5,334 nucleotides of DNA. Source: an uncultured bacterium. Lineage in GTDB: Bacteria > Patescibacteriota > Minisyncoccia > Phycocordibacterales > UBA9973. This document shows positions 1 to 4,456 of the stretch, one piece after another. Each line of letters opens with the position of its first letter. Position 1 is the stretch's first letter. The DNA lies in contig CALAYS010000102.1 of assembly GCA_937895515.1 (NCBI GenBank), positions 1 through 5,334 on the forward strand. Reading direction: 5' to 3'. The translations under genes and the position numbers were made by a program. Below the pieces are notes generated by a model. The model was not told the DNA's origin. It saw nothing but the letters and a program-made list of their open reading frames with translations, and made no database searches.

Positions 1-2
1 TT

Positions 3-53
3 AGCTTAATTTTGGAAAAATATAAAGTCCAAATGTTCAAAAATCATGTCTGA
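3..53 (+). CDS. possible C-terminal tail of a gene entering from the left
   Basis: One forward frame is open from the window edge for 16 codons and ends in TGA at 51-53. The other two forward frames are closed within the first few bases. The peptide (SLILEKYKVQMFKNHV) has ordinary composition but is far too short to assign. A stretch this long can be open by chance in A+T-rich DNA, so this is only a flag that an upstream gene may end here. Confidence 0.15.
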   Translation, partial: SLILEKYKVQMFKNHV

Positions 54-127
54 CCGTTTCCACCCATAAGGTGTGGTATTTGTTTAAGTTTTATTTTATG
101 TCCGTGTGGAAGTTGTATGGGTGTTGA

Positions 128-163
128 ACAATGACAATGACAATGACAATGACAATGACAATG
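128..163. repeat. six perfect tandem copies of ACAATG
   Basis: Six head-to-tail copies of the hexamer ACAATG fill 36 bases without a mismatch. Depending on frame it would encode Asn-Asp, Met-Thr or (reverse strand) Leu-Ser, Ile-Val or His-Cys runs. No frame with a start codon makes a credible protein through it. The perfect identity suggests recent slippage expansion. Confidence 0.95.
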
Positions 164-182
164 CTTCCGAAACAAAGAAACA

Positions 183-225
183 GAATTTTCTCAAATAAAA
201 CGTAATTTTATGAACGAGAGAATTC
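183..225 (-). terminator. composite hairpin downstream of the kinase gene
   Basis: The outer arms are 183-192 and 216-225. They form ten pairs with one G-T wobble in plus-strand RNA, which becomes one C-A mismatch in minus-strand RNA. An inner 6-bp stem (195-200 with 206-211) closes a five-base loop. It lies about 50 bases past the stop of the minus-strand kinase gene, matching the hairpins that follow the other genes here. It could equally serve a plus-strand gene ending to the left, since the outer stem pairs slightly better on that strand. Confidence 0.45.
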
Positions 226-275
226 ATATCTGTTCCATTCATTGTTTAAATAAATTGGAATTGCTGAAAAAATGT

Positions 276-1799
276 TTAAATCGTGATTCTGTTAACAGTC
301 GTTTTATAAAACCCTTCTCTATATAAAGATCTATAATTTGTAACCATCTCTTTTTCTTTATTTAGAGTGAGATTTAAAAAATCTTTTAACACTTTGTAAT
401 AATCACTTTCATTTGGACTATTAATAAATTCTTCTGTTATTTCATAAAGAGTGTATTCAAATATCTTAAAATCTAAAATTGATGTTATTAAGAATTCCTC
501 GAATTCCTCCGCTTTCTTAAGACAATTGTCTGTGATAAGTTCTTCCGGGAAAAAATCCTCTATATCATAGGGGATACAAGTGACAGCATAATATTTATGA
601 GCAATATAGAAACAAGTGTACAAATGTAGATGTGTTTCGTTTTCATTAAGATAACGACCTTCGGATGATTTAGAATAGATCCTTTCTTGACGACACCATT
701 CAAGATATTTTTGGAAAAGATCGAGGCCATGAAAGACCATTGGATATAATATTTCTGTTGATAAATTGTTATTGGTTGCAACAAAGTTCATTGTATATTT
801 TTTCATCCAAAGACGTTCATCTATTTTTTCCAATCTTATTTTTCTTAATTTTAGACCCTCAGGAGGAAAGGCTTTTCTAGCAGGGTTTATATAAAGATCA
901 CGCACCGAGTTAAAAAAAGGATCCTCTAAAGCCTGGCGGGCCGTTAAACGTTTTGATGGATTTGGATCCAGCAGTCCAATAAGAAGCTTTCTAAAAGAAT
1001 AGCTGCTGGCTGTAAAGGTTTTTTTGATATCGATGGTAGCAATTGCTGCCAAAATTTCATCACATATTTTCTTTTCCAGCGCATCTATTTCTTCTGCTAT
1101 TTTTTGTTCCGATTTTGCTTCTTTATCTTTTGTTGAACATCTCGATTTCCTAAGTGCTTCAATCTTTTTTCGTAAAACTTTCTCTTTTTCTGAAGGAAAT
1201 TCATAAGGATATTCTCCTGATATCATGTTAAACATCATCATTCCAGCAGCCCATATATCAACTTCGGTCGAATATCGGCATCCCTTAAAAACTTCTGGAG
1301 CACGATATAGAGGCGCCGTTACATTATTTTCAGTTTTTTGATATTTCATACCAATATCTGACATTCCAAAATCGCATATAGCAAGACCCAAGTTGTCGTC
1401 CATCAAAATATTGTCTGGTTTGAGGTCACGATGAATGATTCTATTTGCATGAAGATATTCTAAACCTGTTAATAGTTGGGCCATAACAGCGCGAACCTTG
1501 GCGACTTCTAATCCTTCTTTTTGCGAATGAAGCACATTTTGAAGGTTTGATGGATAATAACGGAGGCGGAGAACAAGTTTATCATTGTAATGATTACCTA
1601 TCTTTTTTGGTTCATTGTCAAAAAAGATTCCGTTTAAATTTACAATATAAGGATGACCCTTGCATCGTTGAAGGATATCCATTTCTCGAAGATTCCCTAT
1701 CCATGGGGTTGGATTATTGTAATAGCAAGTTTTAACTGCCTCATTATTCTCTTTGTCATGATAAACATTACCATAAGACCCACTACCTATTTTTTCCAT
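276..1799 (-). CDS. CDK-like Ser/Thr protein kinase fused to a cyclin-like domain
   Basis: A 507-residue protein in two parts. Residues 1-300 are a complete eukaryotic-type kinase: glycine loop GSGSYG (5-10), ATP lysine K23 in AVK, helix-C glutamate E39 in NLREMDIL (the PSTAIRE position of CDKs), HRDLKPDN (123-130), DFG (143-145), APE (167-169), DIWAAG (181-186) and the C-lobe arginine R284 in PSKRL. T156 aligns with the activating T-loop threonine of CDK2. The region where CMGC kinases carry their insert (about 204-260) is instead a Lys/Glu-rich, probably helical segment. Residues about 330-460 resemble a cyclin box: LHLYTCFYIAHKYYAV matches the LQLVG...LASKFEE helix, and the following LITDNC...ILDFKIFEYTLYEI matches ITDD...VLKVLTFDLAAPT. 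All catalytic residues are present, so the kinase is probably active; the substrate is unknown. The start abuts the glycine loop, as in CDKs, with no N-terminal extension. Divergent from the 159-residue gene. The kinase call is firm; the cyclin call is a motif-level judgement. Confidence 0.93.
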   Translation of the reverse strand: MEKIGSGSYGNVYHDKENNEAVKTCYYNNPTPWIGNLREMDILQRCKGHPYIVNLNGIFFDNEPKKIGNHYNDKLVLRLRYYPSNLQNVLHSQKEGLEVAKVRAVMAQLLTGLEYLHANRIIHRDLKPDNILMDDNLGLAICDFGMSDIGMKYQKTENNVTAPLYRAPEVFKGCRYSTEVDIWAAGMMMFNMISGEYPYEFPSEKEKVLRKKIEALRKSRCSTKDKEAKSEQKIAEEIDALEKKICDEILAAIATIDIKKTFTASSYSFRKLLIGLLDPNPSKRLTARQALEDPFFNSVRDLYINPARKAFPPEGLKLRKIRLEKIDERLWMKKYTMNFVATNNNLSTEILYPMVFHGLDLFQKYLEWCRQERIYSKSSEGRYLNENETHLHLYTCFYIAHKYYAVTCIPYDIEDFFPEELITDNCLKKAEEFEEFLITSILDFKIFEYTLYEITEEFINSPNESDYYKVLKDFLNLTLNKEKEMVTNYRSLYREGFYKTTVNRITI

Positions 1800-1882
1800 T
1801 ATTATCTTTTATGAAAGAAAAGGAGTATTTTAGTATTCCGAAAGAAGATCTCATACTTTAAATTAATTTTCTAAAAGAACAA
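1800..1882. promoter_or_regulatory. divergent promoter region, kinase and 159-aa gene
   Basis: These 83 bases are the only upstream DNA for two genes read in opposite directions, so both promoters must lie here or run into coding sequence. The region is A+T-rich, with GAAAGAA at 1813-1819 and 1840-1846. The same heptamer recurs at 2853-2859 in the other divergent gap. Between the two copies is a direct repeat of AGTATT. I do not recognise a named viral promoter motif, and the heptamer may be chance. Confidence 0.5.
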
Positions 1883-2362
1883 ATGCTTGTATTTTTTTCT
1901 TTTCCAATAAATTATAAACATGGCAACATTGTAAATTTATCTGGCCAAGCTTTTTATAAAACTTCCATTTATATTTCGGTAGAAAATTTACCTTCCAACG
2001 GTTTTTCCAACGAATATCTAACAGAGCTATTTAGTCAGACTGAACTGGCCAAACGCATGAGATTTCTTTCTTTTAATCCTCGTTTTTGTCAATGGACCCC
2101 ATATAAAGAAGAGACTTTAGATATCGATACACTTTTTTTCAAGGCTTCCCCAACAATACAAATATGGTGTGGTCCTTTCTTGTTGGAGTATTTTTCTCTT
2201 CCAACATATAGATCTCTTCGATTAGATTTTTCATTGAAATATGGTGACGTTTTTCACCTAAAAGATTTTCCTGTCTTAAGAAAGGAAGGAATTGTATTGG
2301 ATGCACAACAAATAGCTCCCGAGGGATCAAAAGTTGAGGGCGAATATATTATTGCTTTGTAA
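1883..2362 (+). CDS. hypothetical protein, 159 residues
   Basis: I do not recognise this protein. It is the only long frame across the interval, starts at an ATG 83 bases from the divergent kinase start, and ends 38 bases before a strong hairpin. It is rich in Phe, Tyr and Leu, with alternating hydrophobic stretches (residues 28-33, 91-104 and 108-117) that suggest beta structure. The N-terminal MLVFFSFPIN is hydrophobic but too short for a membrane segment and lacks signal-peptide layout. There are only two cysteines (C69 and C96), and no metal-binding or catalytic motif is visible. Gene spacing and composition match the neighbours, so it is probably a real, lineage-restricted gene. Confidence 0.75.
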   Translation: MLVFFSFPINYKHGNIVNLSGQAFYKTSIYISVENLPSNGFSNEYLTELFSQTELAKRMRFLSFNPRFCQWTPYKEETLDIDTLFFKASPTIQIWCGPFLLEYFSLPTYRSLRLDFSLKYGDVFHLKDFPVLRKEGIVLDAQQIAPEGSKVEGEYIIAL

Positions 2363-2400
2363 AATTGAATCCATTTTTTCTAATAACATAAAATAATGAC

Positions 2401-2423
2401 ACCTCGAATAAGCTATTCGAGGT
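2401..2423 (+). terminator. perfect 10-bp hairpin, 3' of 159-aa gene and 5' of tRNA-Ile
   Basis: The arms 2401-2410 (ACCTCGAATA) and 2414-2423 (TATTCGAGGT) pair perfectly around a three-base loop. The hairpin lies 38 bases after the stop of the 159-residue gene. The last three bases of its 3' arm (GGT) are also the first three bases of tRNA-Ile. It probably marks the mRNA 3' end, the tRNA 5' end, or both. The stem has no U-tract, so a bacterial-type intrinsic terminator is not the model. Confidence 0.75.
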
Positions 2424-2489
2424 CCTGCTTTTGGTTGAAGACGAGGGTCTTATAAGCCCTCCAGACGGGTTCGATTCCCGTCAGGACCA
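2421..2489 (+). tRNA. tRNA-Ile, anticodon UAU
   Basis: Acceptor stem GGTCCTG (2421-2427) pairs fully with CAGGACC (2482-2488), with discriminator A at 2489. The T arm is ACGGG-TTCGATT-CCCGT (2465-2481). The anticodon stem (2444-2448 with 2456-2460, last pair T-G) carries the loop CTTATAA, giving anticodon TAT at 2451-2453, read as Ile for AUA. The D arm is weak and short: a T-rich 4-bp stem (2429-2432 with 2438-2441) and a five-base GGTTG loop, making the molecule only 69 nt. No CCA is encoded and no intron is seen. It lies between two convergent protein genes. Isotype follows from the anticodon; the reduced D arm leaves some doubt about function. Confidence 0.85.
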
Positions 2490-2491
2490 TC

Positions 2492-2514
2492 AAAGGTTTT
2501 TATTAAAAACCTTT
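2492..2514 (-). terminator. perfect 10-bp hairpin abutting the 109-aa gene stop
   Basis: The arms AAAGGTTTTT (2492-2501) and AAAAACCTTT (2505-2514) pair perfectly around the loop ATT. It touches the TAA stop of the minus-strand gene (2515-2517) and begins two bases after the tRNA-Ile discriminator, so one element could define the 3' ends of two converging transcripts. Confidence 0.8.
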
Positions 2515-2844
2515 TTATCTTGATTTTGCCTCATGAAATGACAAAATAGTAGAAACCAATTCTTGTTTTGTTCCACTCGCCTTTCCCATAGAATGAGATG
2601 TAATAATTTCTCGTAAGAAACTGTTTTTGTAAGGCCCCAATTCATTCTTCCTGGCATTTCTTGAAGAAACGCGGTCAATATCATAATAAACACCTTTGAT
2701 ATATCCTTCTTCAGAGATGTCATAAATGTCATCAGGTTTGTGTCTTACGGGGAGATCCCATTCATAGTTGTCTGTTGTAATCGTATATTGGGGAAACATA
2801 CCATCTTTAATAGATGGTGCCCAAAGAAACCTGTGTGATTCCAT
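2515..2844 (-). CDS. small protein, 109 residues, possible C-terminal SAP-like segment
   Basis: No family is recognised for the whole protein. Residues 1-60 are rich in aromatic and acidic residues (WAPSIKDGMFPQY, DDIYDISEEGYIKG) with no obvious motif. Residues about 74-103 read FLREIITSHSMGKASGTKQE and then LVSTIL, which fits the SAP DNA-binding pattern of helix, small-residue turn with G-T/S-K, then helix. If right, the protein may bind DNA or chromatin, but the match is short and by eye. The start ATG is set 58 bases from the divergent 225-residue gene, and the stop abuts a perfect hairpin. An 80-residue frame overlapping its C-terminal half on the same strand is judged a shadow. Confidence 0.75.
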   Translation of the reverse strand: MESHRFLWAPSIKDGMFPQYTITTDNYEWDLPVRHKPDDIYDISEEGYIKGVYYDIDRVSSRNARKNELGPYKNSFLREIITSHSMGKASGTKQELVSTILSFHEAKSR

Positions 2845-2902
2845 TTTATATTGAAAGAAATACGAATTTTTTCAAAGAGAAAAAGATGGCATATATTTAA
2901 TC
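2845..2902. promoter_or_regulatory. divergent promoter region, 109-aa and 225-aa genes
   Basis: This 58-base A+T-rich gap is the only upstream DNA for both flanking genes. It contains GAAAGAA at 2853-2859, also found twice in the gap at 1800-1882. The plus-strand start is preceded by ATATATTTAATC, and the partial ORF at 5266 has a similar A/T-only run ending in ATC before its ATG. No known promoter consensus was identified. Confidence 0.5.
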
Positions 2903-3580
2903 ATGTCGCAAAAAATTGTTCAAACCGATTATGTTCTCATAGAGCGTGTGGCAATTGTCGAAAATATTTTTATTGTTAAAATTTTGATGTTATGTAAAAA
3001 AAGATCTCGTATCGTTCTTGGAGTTATCAAAAATGACATATTGGAATGGTGGGATTTTGAGAAAGAAGAAGATAGAGAAAGCTTTGAAAAATTTATTAAC
3101 AGTAATTTGGTACGTCGTCTCGACGAAACCTTCATTGATTCTAAAGATTTACTCTCATGGTCTGAAGCCACAGAAGAAACATTTCAATCACTGAATTGGA
3201 TCAGATTAAATACCGATGTATCCTGTTTGCGACAAATAACTCATTATCTTGACAGTTCAAAAGGTAAAATTGCACCTTGTTTGGGAAGATCCCAAGAACA
3301 TGATAAGATAAAAGAAAAATGGGGAAATTATACTCGGCTCCAATTAGGAGAAAATACGACTATCGAGGGATATATTGTTTTTGACCAAAAAGAATTTGAC
3401 AATTTTTTCTCTCCATTGAAATTAGAATTGTATTCTCCACTTTCACAGACAACAGTTGTTCAAGATTTCATAAGTTTCCTTCTTTCTTCTCATCTTTTGA
3501 CAGAAAAAGATATTATGTCAAAAAAATTGTCAGTTATTTTTGACTCTGGTAAAAAATTAGAAATAAATATCGAAGATTGA
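2903..3580 (+). CDS. hypothetical protein, 225 residues
   Basis: I do not recognise this protein. It begins with a hydrophobic beta-like segment (11-30, VLIERVAIVENIFIVKILML), followed by a basic patch KKRSR (32-36), a second strand, and an acidic aromatic stretch EWWDFEKEEDRE (48-59). It ends in a helical region (about 185-207) and a final strand pair (209-224). The N-terminal stretch contains charged residues and looks like buried strands rather than a membrane span. Four cysteines (31, 108, 126 and one TGT-coded site only as listed by translation) form no zinc pattern. Arginine codons are 4 AGA, 4 CGT, 1 CGA and 1 CGG, so the nearby tRNA-Arg(UCU) would be used. The start is fixed by the short divergent gap, and hairpins follow the stop at once. 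Confidence 0.8.
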   Translation: MSQKIVQTDYVLIERVAIVENIFIVKILMLCKKRSRIVLGVIKNDILEWWDFEKEEDRESFEKFINSNLVRRLDETFIDSKDLLSWSEATEETFQSLNWIRLNTDVSCLRQITHYLDSSKGKIAPCLGRSQEHDKIKEKWGNYTRLQLGENTTIEGYIVFDQKEFDNFFSPLKLELYSPLSQTTVVQDFISFLLSSHLLTEKDIMSKKLSVIFDSGKKLEINIED

Positions 3581-3582
3581 AT

Positions 3583-3597
3583 CAATAAACATTATTG
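3583..3597 (+). terminator. hairpin 3 bases after the 225-aa gene stop
   Basis: CAATAA (3583-3588) pairs with TTATTG (3592-3597) around the loop ACA, followed by a T-run. Position just past the stop codon matches the hairpin at 2492-2514, so I read it as part of the mRNA 3'-end signal. Confidence 0.6.
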
Positions 3598-3612
3598 TTT
3601 TTTAATATATCA

Positions 3613-3636
3613 CCGAGGTTTTCTCGGGCAAACCGA
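3613..3636 (+). terminator. switchable double hairpin before the GC-rich block
   Basis: CCGAG (3613-3617), CTCGG (3623-3627) and CCGAG (3632-3636) are arranged so the middle arm can pair with either neighbour, each with a five-base loop (GTTTT or GCAAA). The two structures exclude each other. It may be a second 3'-end hairpin of the 225-residue gene, or the 5' boundary of the structured RNA that follows. Confidence 0.5.
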
Positions 3637-3660
3637 GCAGGGCATTTGTCATCACAGATT

Positions 3661-4223
3661 TTAGCTCTTGGGGGTGGGATTCTTACTCCCCAGCAGGCAC
3701 AATCGCACCGCGGATAGCATAGTCGTGATTATCTTGACGGGAAGAAGATCTCACCAGTAAGAAAGAGGTGACGAACACCCTCGAAGATATCATCCAGGAG
3801 GGACCGCAAGTAAGGCCACACCTTAACCAGCAGTCGGCTGGGGAGAATAGCCTCTCGGAGGGGAAAAACTTTTCAACGCCCCAACCAGCAAAGAAAGGAA
3901 ACAGCCGACAATTGAGAACTTCATTTGGGGGACTCGGATGGCCCTCTTGCAAACAACATTTAGGATTGCTGAAAAAGACTGTCTGTCTCTGACCACAACA
4001 AAGGAATAAATCCTTGCGATGAGCCAAAGAATAACGACCCCAACAGCGACGTGCCAAGAAACGAAGTAAGTCGAAAGAAAGGACCTGAGAGATGAACGAA
4101 GAAACGTTTGGTCTTGTTGCGGTTGACCGAAGCCGCGAGTGCAAAAACAGTGTCAAAAAGCAGAGCGTACATCGCAATCGAATGATAGTGCCATAAGGGC
4201 GGCGATTTCGGTCGAAAAGACCG
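3661..4223 (+). ncRNA. candidate large structured non-coding RNA, class unknown
   Basis: Bases 3661-4200 are about 49% G+C (265 of 540 counted by hand), against 22% in the 60 bases at 3541 and 20% at 4861. In A+T-rich genomes such islands without ORFs are usually functional RNA. The plus strand is purine-rich, especially 3960-4110, as expected for the RNA-like strand. Pairing seen directly: GTCGGCTG (3833-3840) with CAGCCGAC (3902-3909); TCACC (3751-3755) with GGTGA (3767-3771); GCGGTT (4119-4124) with AGCCGC (4131-4136); AAGGA (4001-4005) with TCCTT (4011-4015). A possible closing helix joins 3701-3711 to 4199-4207 (AATCGC with GCGATT plus CGC with GCG). Reverse-strand frames of 164 and 70 residues are Cys/Ser/Phe/Arg-rich and look non-coding. 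I see no convincing core of group I or II introns, SRP RNA, RNase P RNA or rRNA. Boundaries are approximate. Confidence 0.6.
4209..4223 (+). terminator. 5-bp hairpin at the end of the GC-rich block
   Basis: CGGTC (4209-4213) and GACCG (4219-4223) enclose a GAAAA loop. It sits immediately after the candidate closing helix of the structured RNA, where G+C content falls sharply, so it may define that RNA's 3' end. It may instead be simply a terminal stem of that RNA. Confidence 0.5.
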
Positions 4224-4252
4224 TTGTTTGGACTTATTATTGAATTTAAATA

Positions 4253-4324
4253 CCCTGATTTTTATCGGGAAAATGGTTGATATTTGGAAAATAAGATTAT
4301 AATCTTACATGTTGCCCACACATG
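4253..4324. repeat. three consecutive short palindromes
   Basis: CCC-T-GAT pairs with ATCGGG (4253-4259 with 4264-4269, one bulge, loop TTTT). TAAGATTATAATCTTA (4292-4307) is a perfect 16-base palindrome. CATGT pairs with ACATG (4308-4312 with 4320-4324, seven-base loop). No gene occupies this stretch. With the hairpins at 4209 and 4331 these make five in about 150 bases. Confidence 0.6.
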
Positions 4325-4330
4325 GCTTTG

Positions 4331-4356
4331 TTTAAAAATAAAAATTTATTTTTAAA
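4331..4356 (-). terminator. perfect 12-bp palindrome at the 3' end of tRNA-Arg
   Basis: TTTAAAAATAAA (4331-4342) and TTTATTTTTAAA (4345-4356) are perfect inverted arms separated by AA. The inner arm overlaps the last two tRNA positions (4355-4356). On the minus strand the element lies directly 3' of the tRNA, so it probably marks its transcript end. Confidence 0.65.
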
Positions 4357-4427
4357 ACCCTGAAGGGAGTCGAACCCTTGACCTACTGCTTAGAAGGCAG
4401 TCGCTCTTCCGCTGAGCTTACAGGGTC
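4355..4427 (-). tRNA. tRNA-Arg, anticodon UCU
   Basis: Read on the minus strand, acceptor GACCCTG pairs with CAGGGTT (first pair G-T, the rest canonical). The D arm is GCTC-AGCGGAA-GAGC, the anticodon arm is ACTGC-CTTCTAA-GCAGT with anticodon TCT (Arg, codon AGA), the variable loop is AGGTC, and the T arm is AAGGG-TTCGACT-CCCTT. Length is 73 nt with U at the discriminator position, no encoded CCA and no intron. Three bases rather than two separate the acceptor and D stems. The cloverleaf is otherwise canonical. AGA is common in A+T-rich genes, including 4 of 10 arginines in the 225-residue gene. Confidence 0.95.
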
Positions 4428-4440
4428 ATAAGTAATATTT

Positions 4441-4456
4441 TTTCTTAAAAAAGAAA
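4441..4456 (-). repeat. 6-bp hairpin upstream of tRNA-Arg
   Basis: TTTCTT (4441-4446) and AAGAAA (4451-4456) enclose AAAA, 13 bases before the tRNA 5' end on the minus strand. It mirrors the hairpin on the 5' side of tRNA-Ile. In such A+T-rich sequence a 6-bp stem can arise by chance. Confidence 0.4.

Larger units (their letters stand above)
54..275. other. non-coding left margin
   Basis: I see no convincing gene in this stretch. It contains a hexamer microsatellite at 128-163 and a composite hairpin at 183-225, listed separately. A 48-codon minus-strand frame (start near 242, stop near 96) exists, but much of it is an artificial Leu-Ser run created by the microsatellite, so I do not call it. 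The region lies downstream of the kinase gene's stop and probably holds its 3' untranslated region. Confidence 0.6.

Noticed and set aside
96..242. Minus-strand 48-residue ORF containing a Leu-Ser repeat
   Set aside because: The Leu-Ser run is produced by the ACAATG microsatellite, and the rest has no recognisable features.
2401..2423. Bacterial rho-independent terminator
   Set aside because: The stem is followed directly by a tRNA, not a U-tract, and the gene content is eukaryotic-virus-like.
2490..2732. 80-residue minus-strand ORF overlapping the 109-residue gene
   Set aside because: It runs through the perfect hairpin at 2492-2514 and overlaps a longer frame that has better gene spacing. 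Judged a shadow.
3780..3800. AAGATATCATCC as the S element of a group I intron
   Set aside because: It resembles AAGATATAGTCC, but no matching R element or P7 pairing was found upstream, and the block does not interrupt a gene.
3885..3915. AAAGGAAACAGCC as the SRP RNA helix 8 signature
   Set aside because: The paired strand (GTCAGG-type) and the symmetric loop are absent, and the block is too large and differently arranged.
3768..3992. Plus-strand 74-residue ORF in the GC-rich block
   Set aside because: It is Gln/Ser/Lys-rich with no motif, lies across the proposed helices, and has no A+T-rich upstream region like the other genes.
3683..4177. Minus-strand 164-residue ORF and an overlapping 70-residue ORF in the GC-rich block
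   Set aside because: Composition is dominated by Cys, Ser, Phe, Leu and Arg with no recognisable motif. The block has strong self-pairing and a purine-rich opposite strand, so these look like chance frames opposite a structured RNA.
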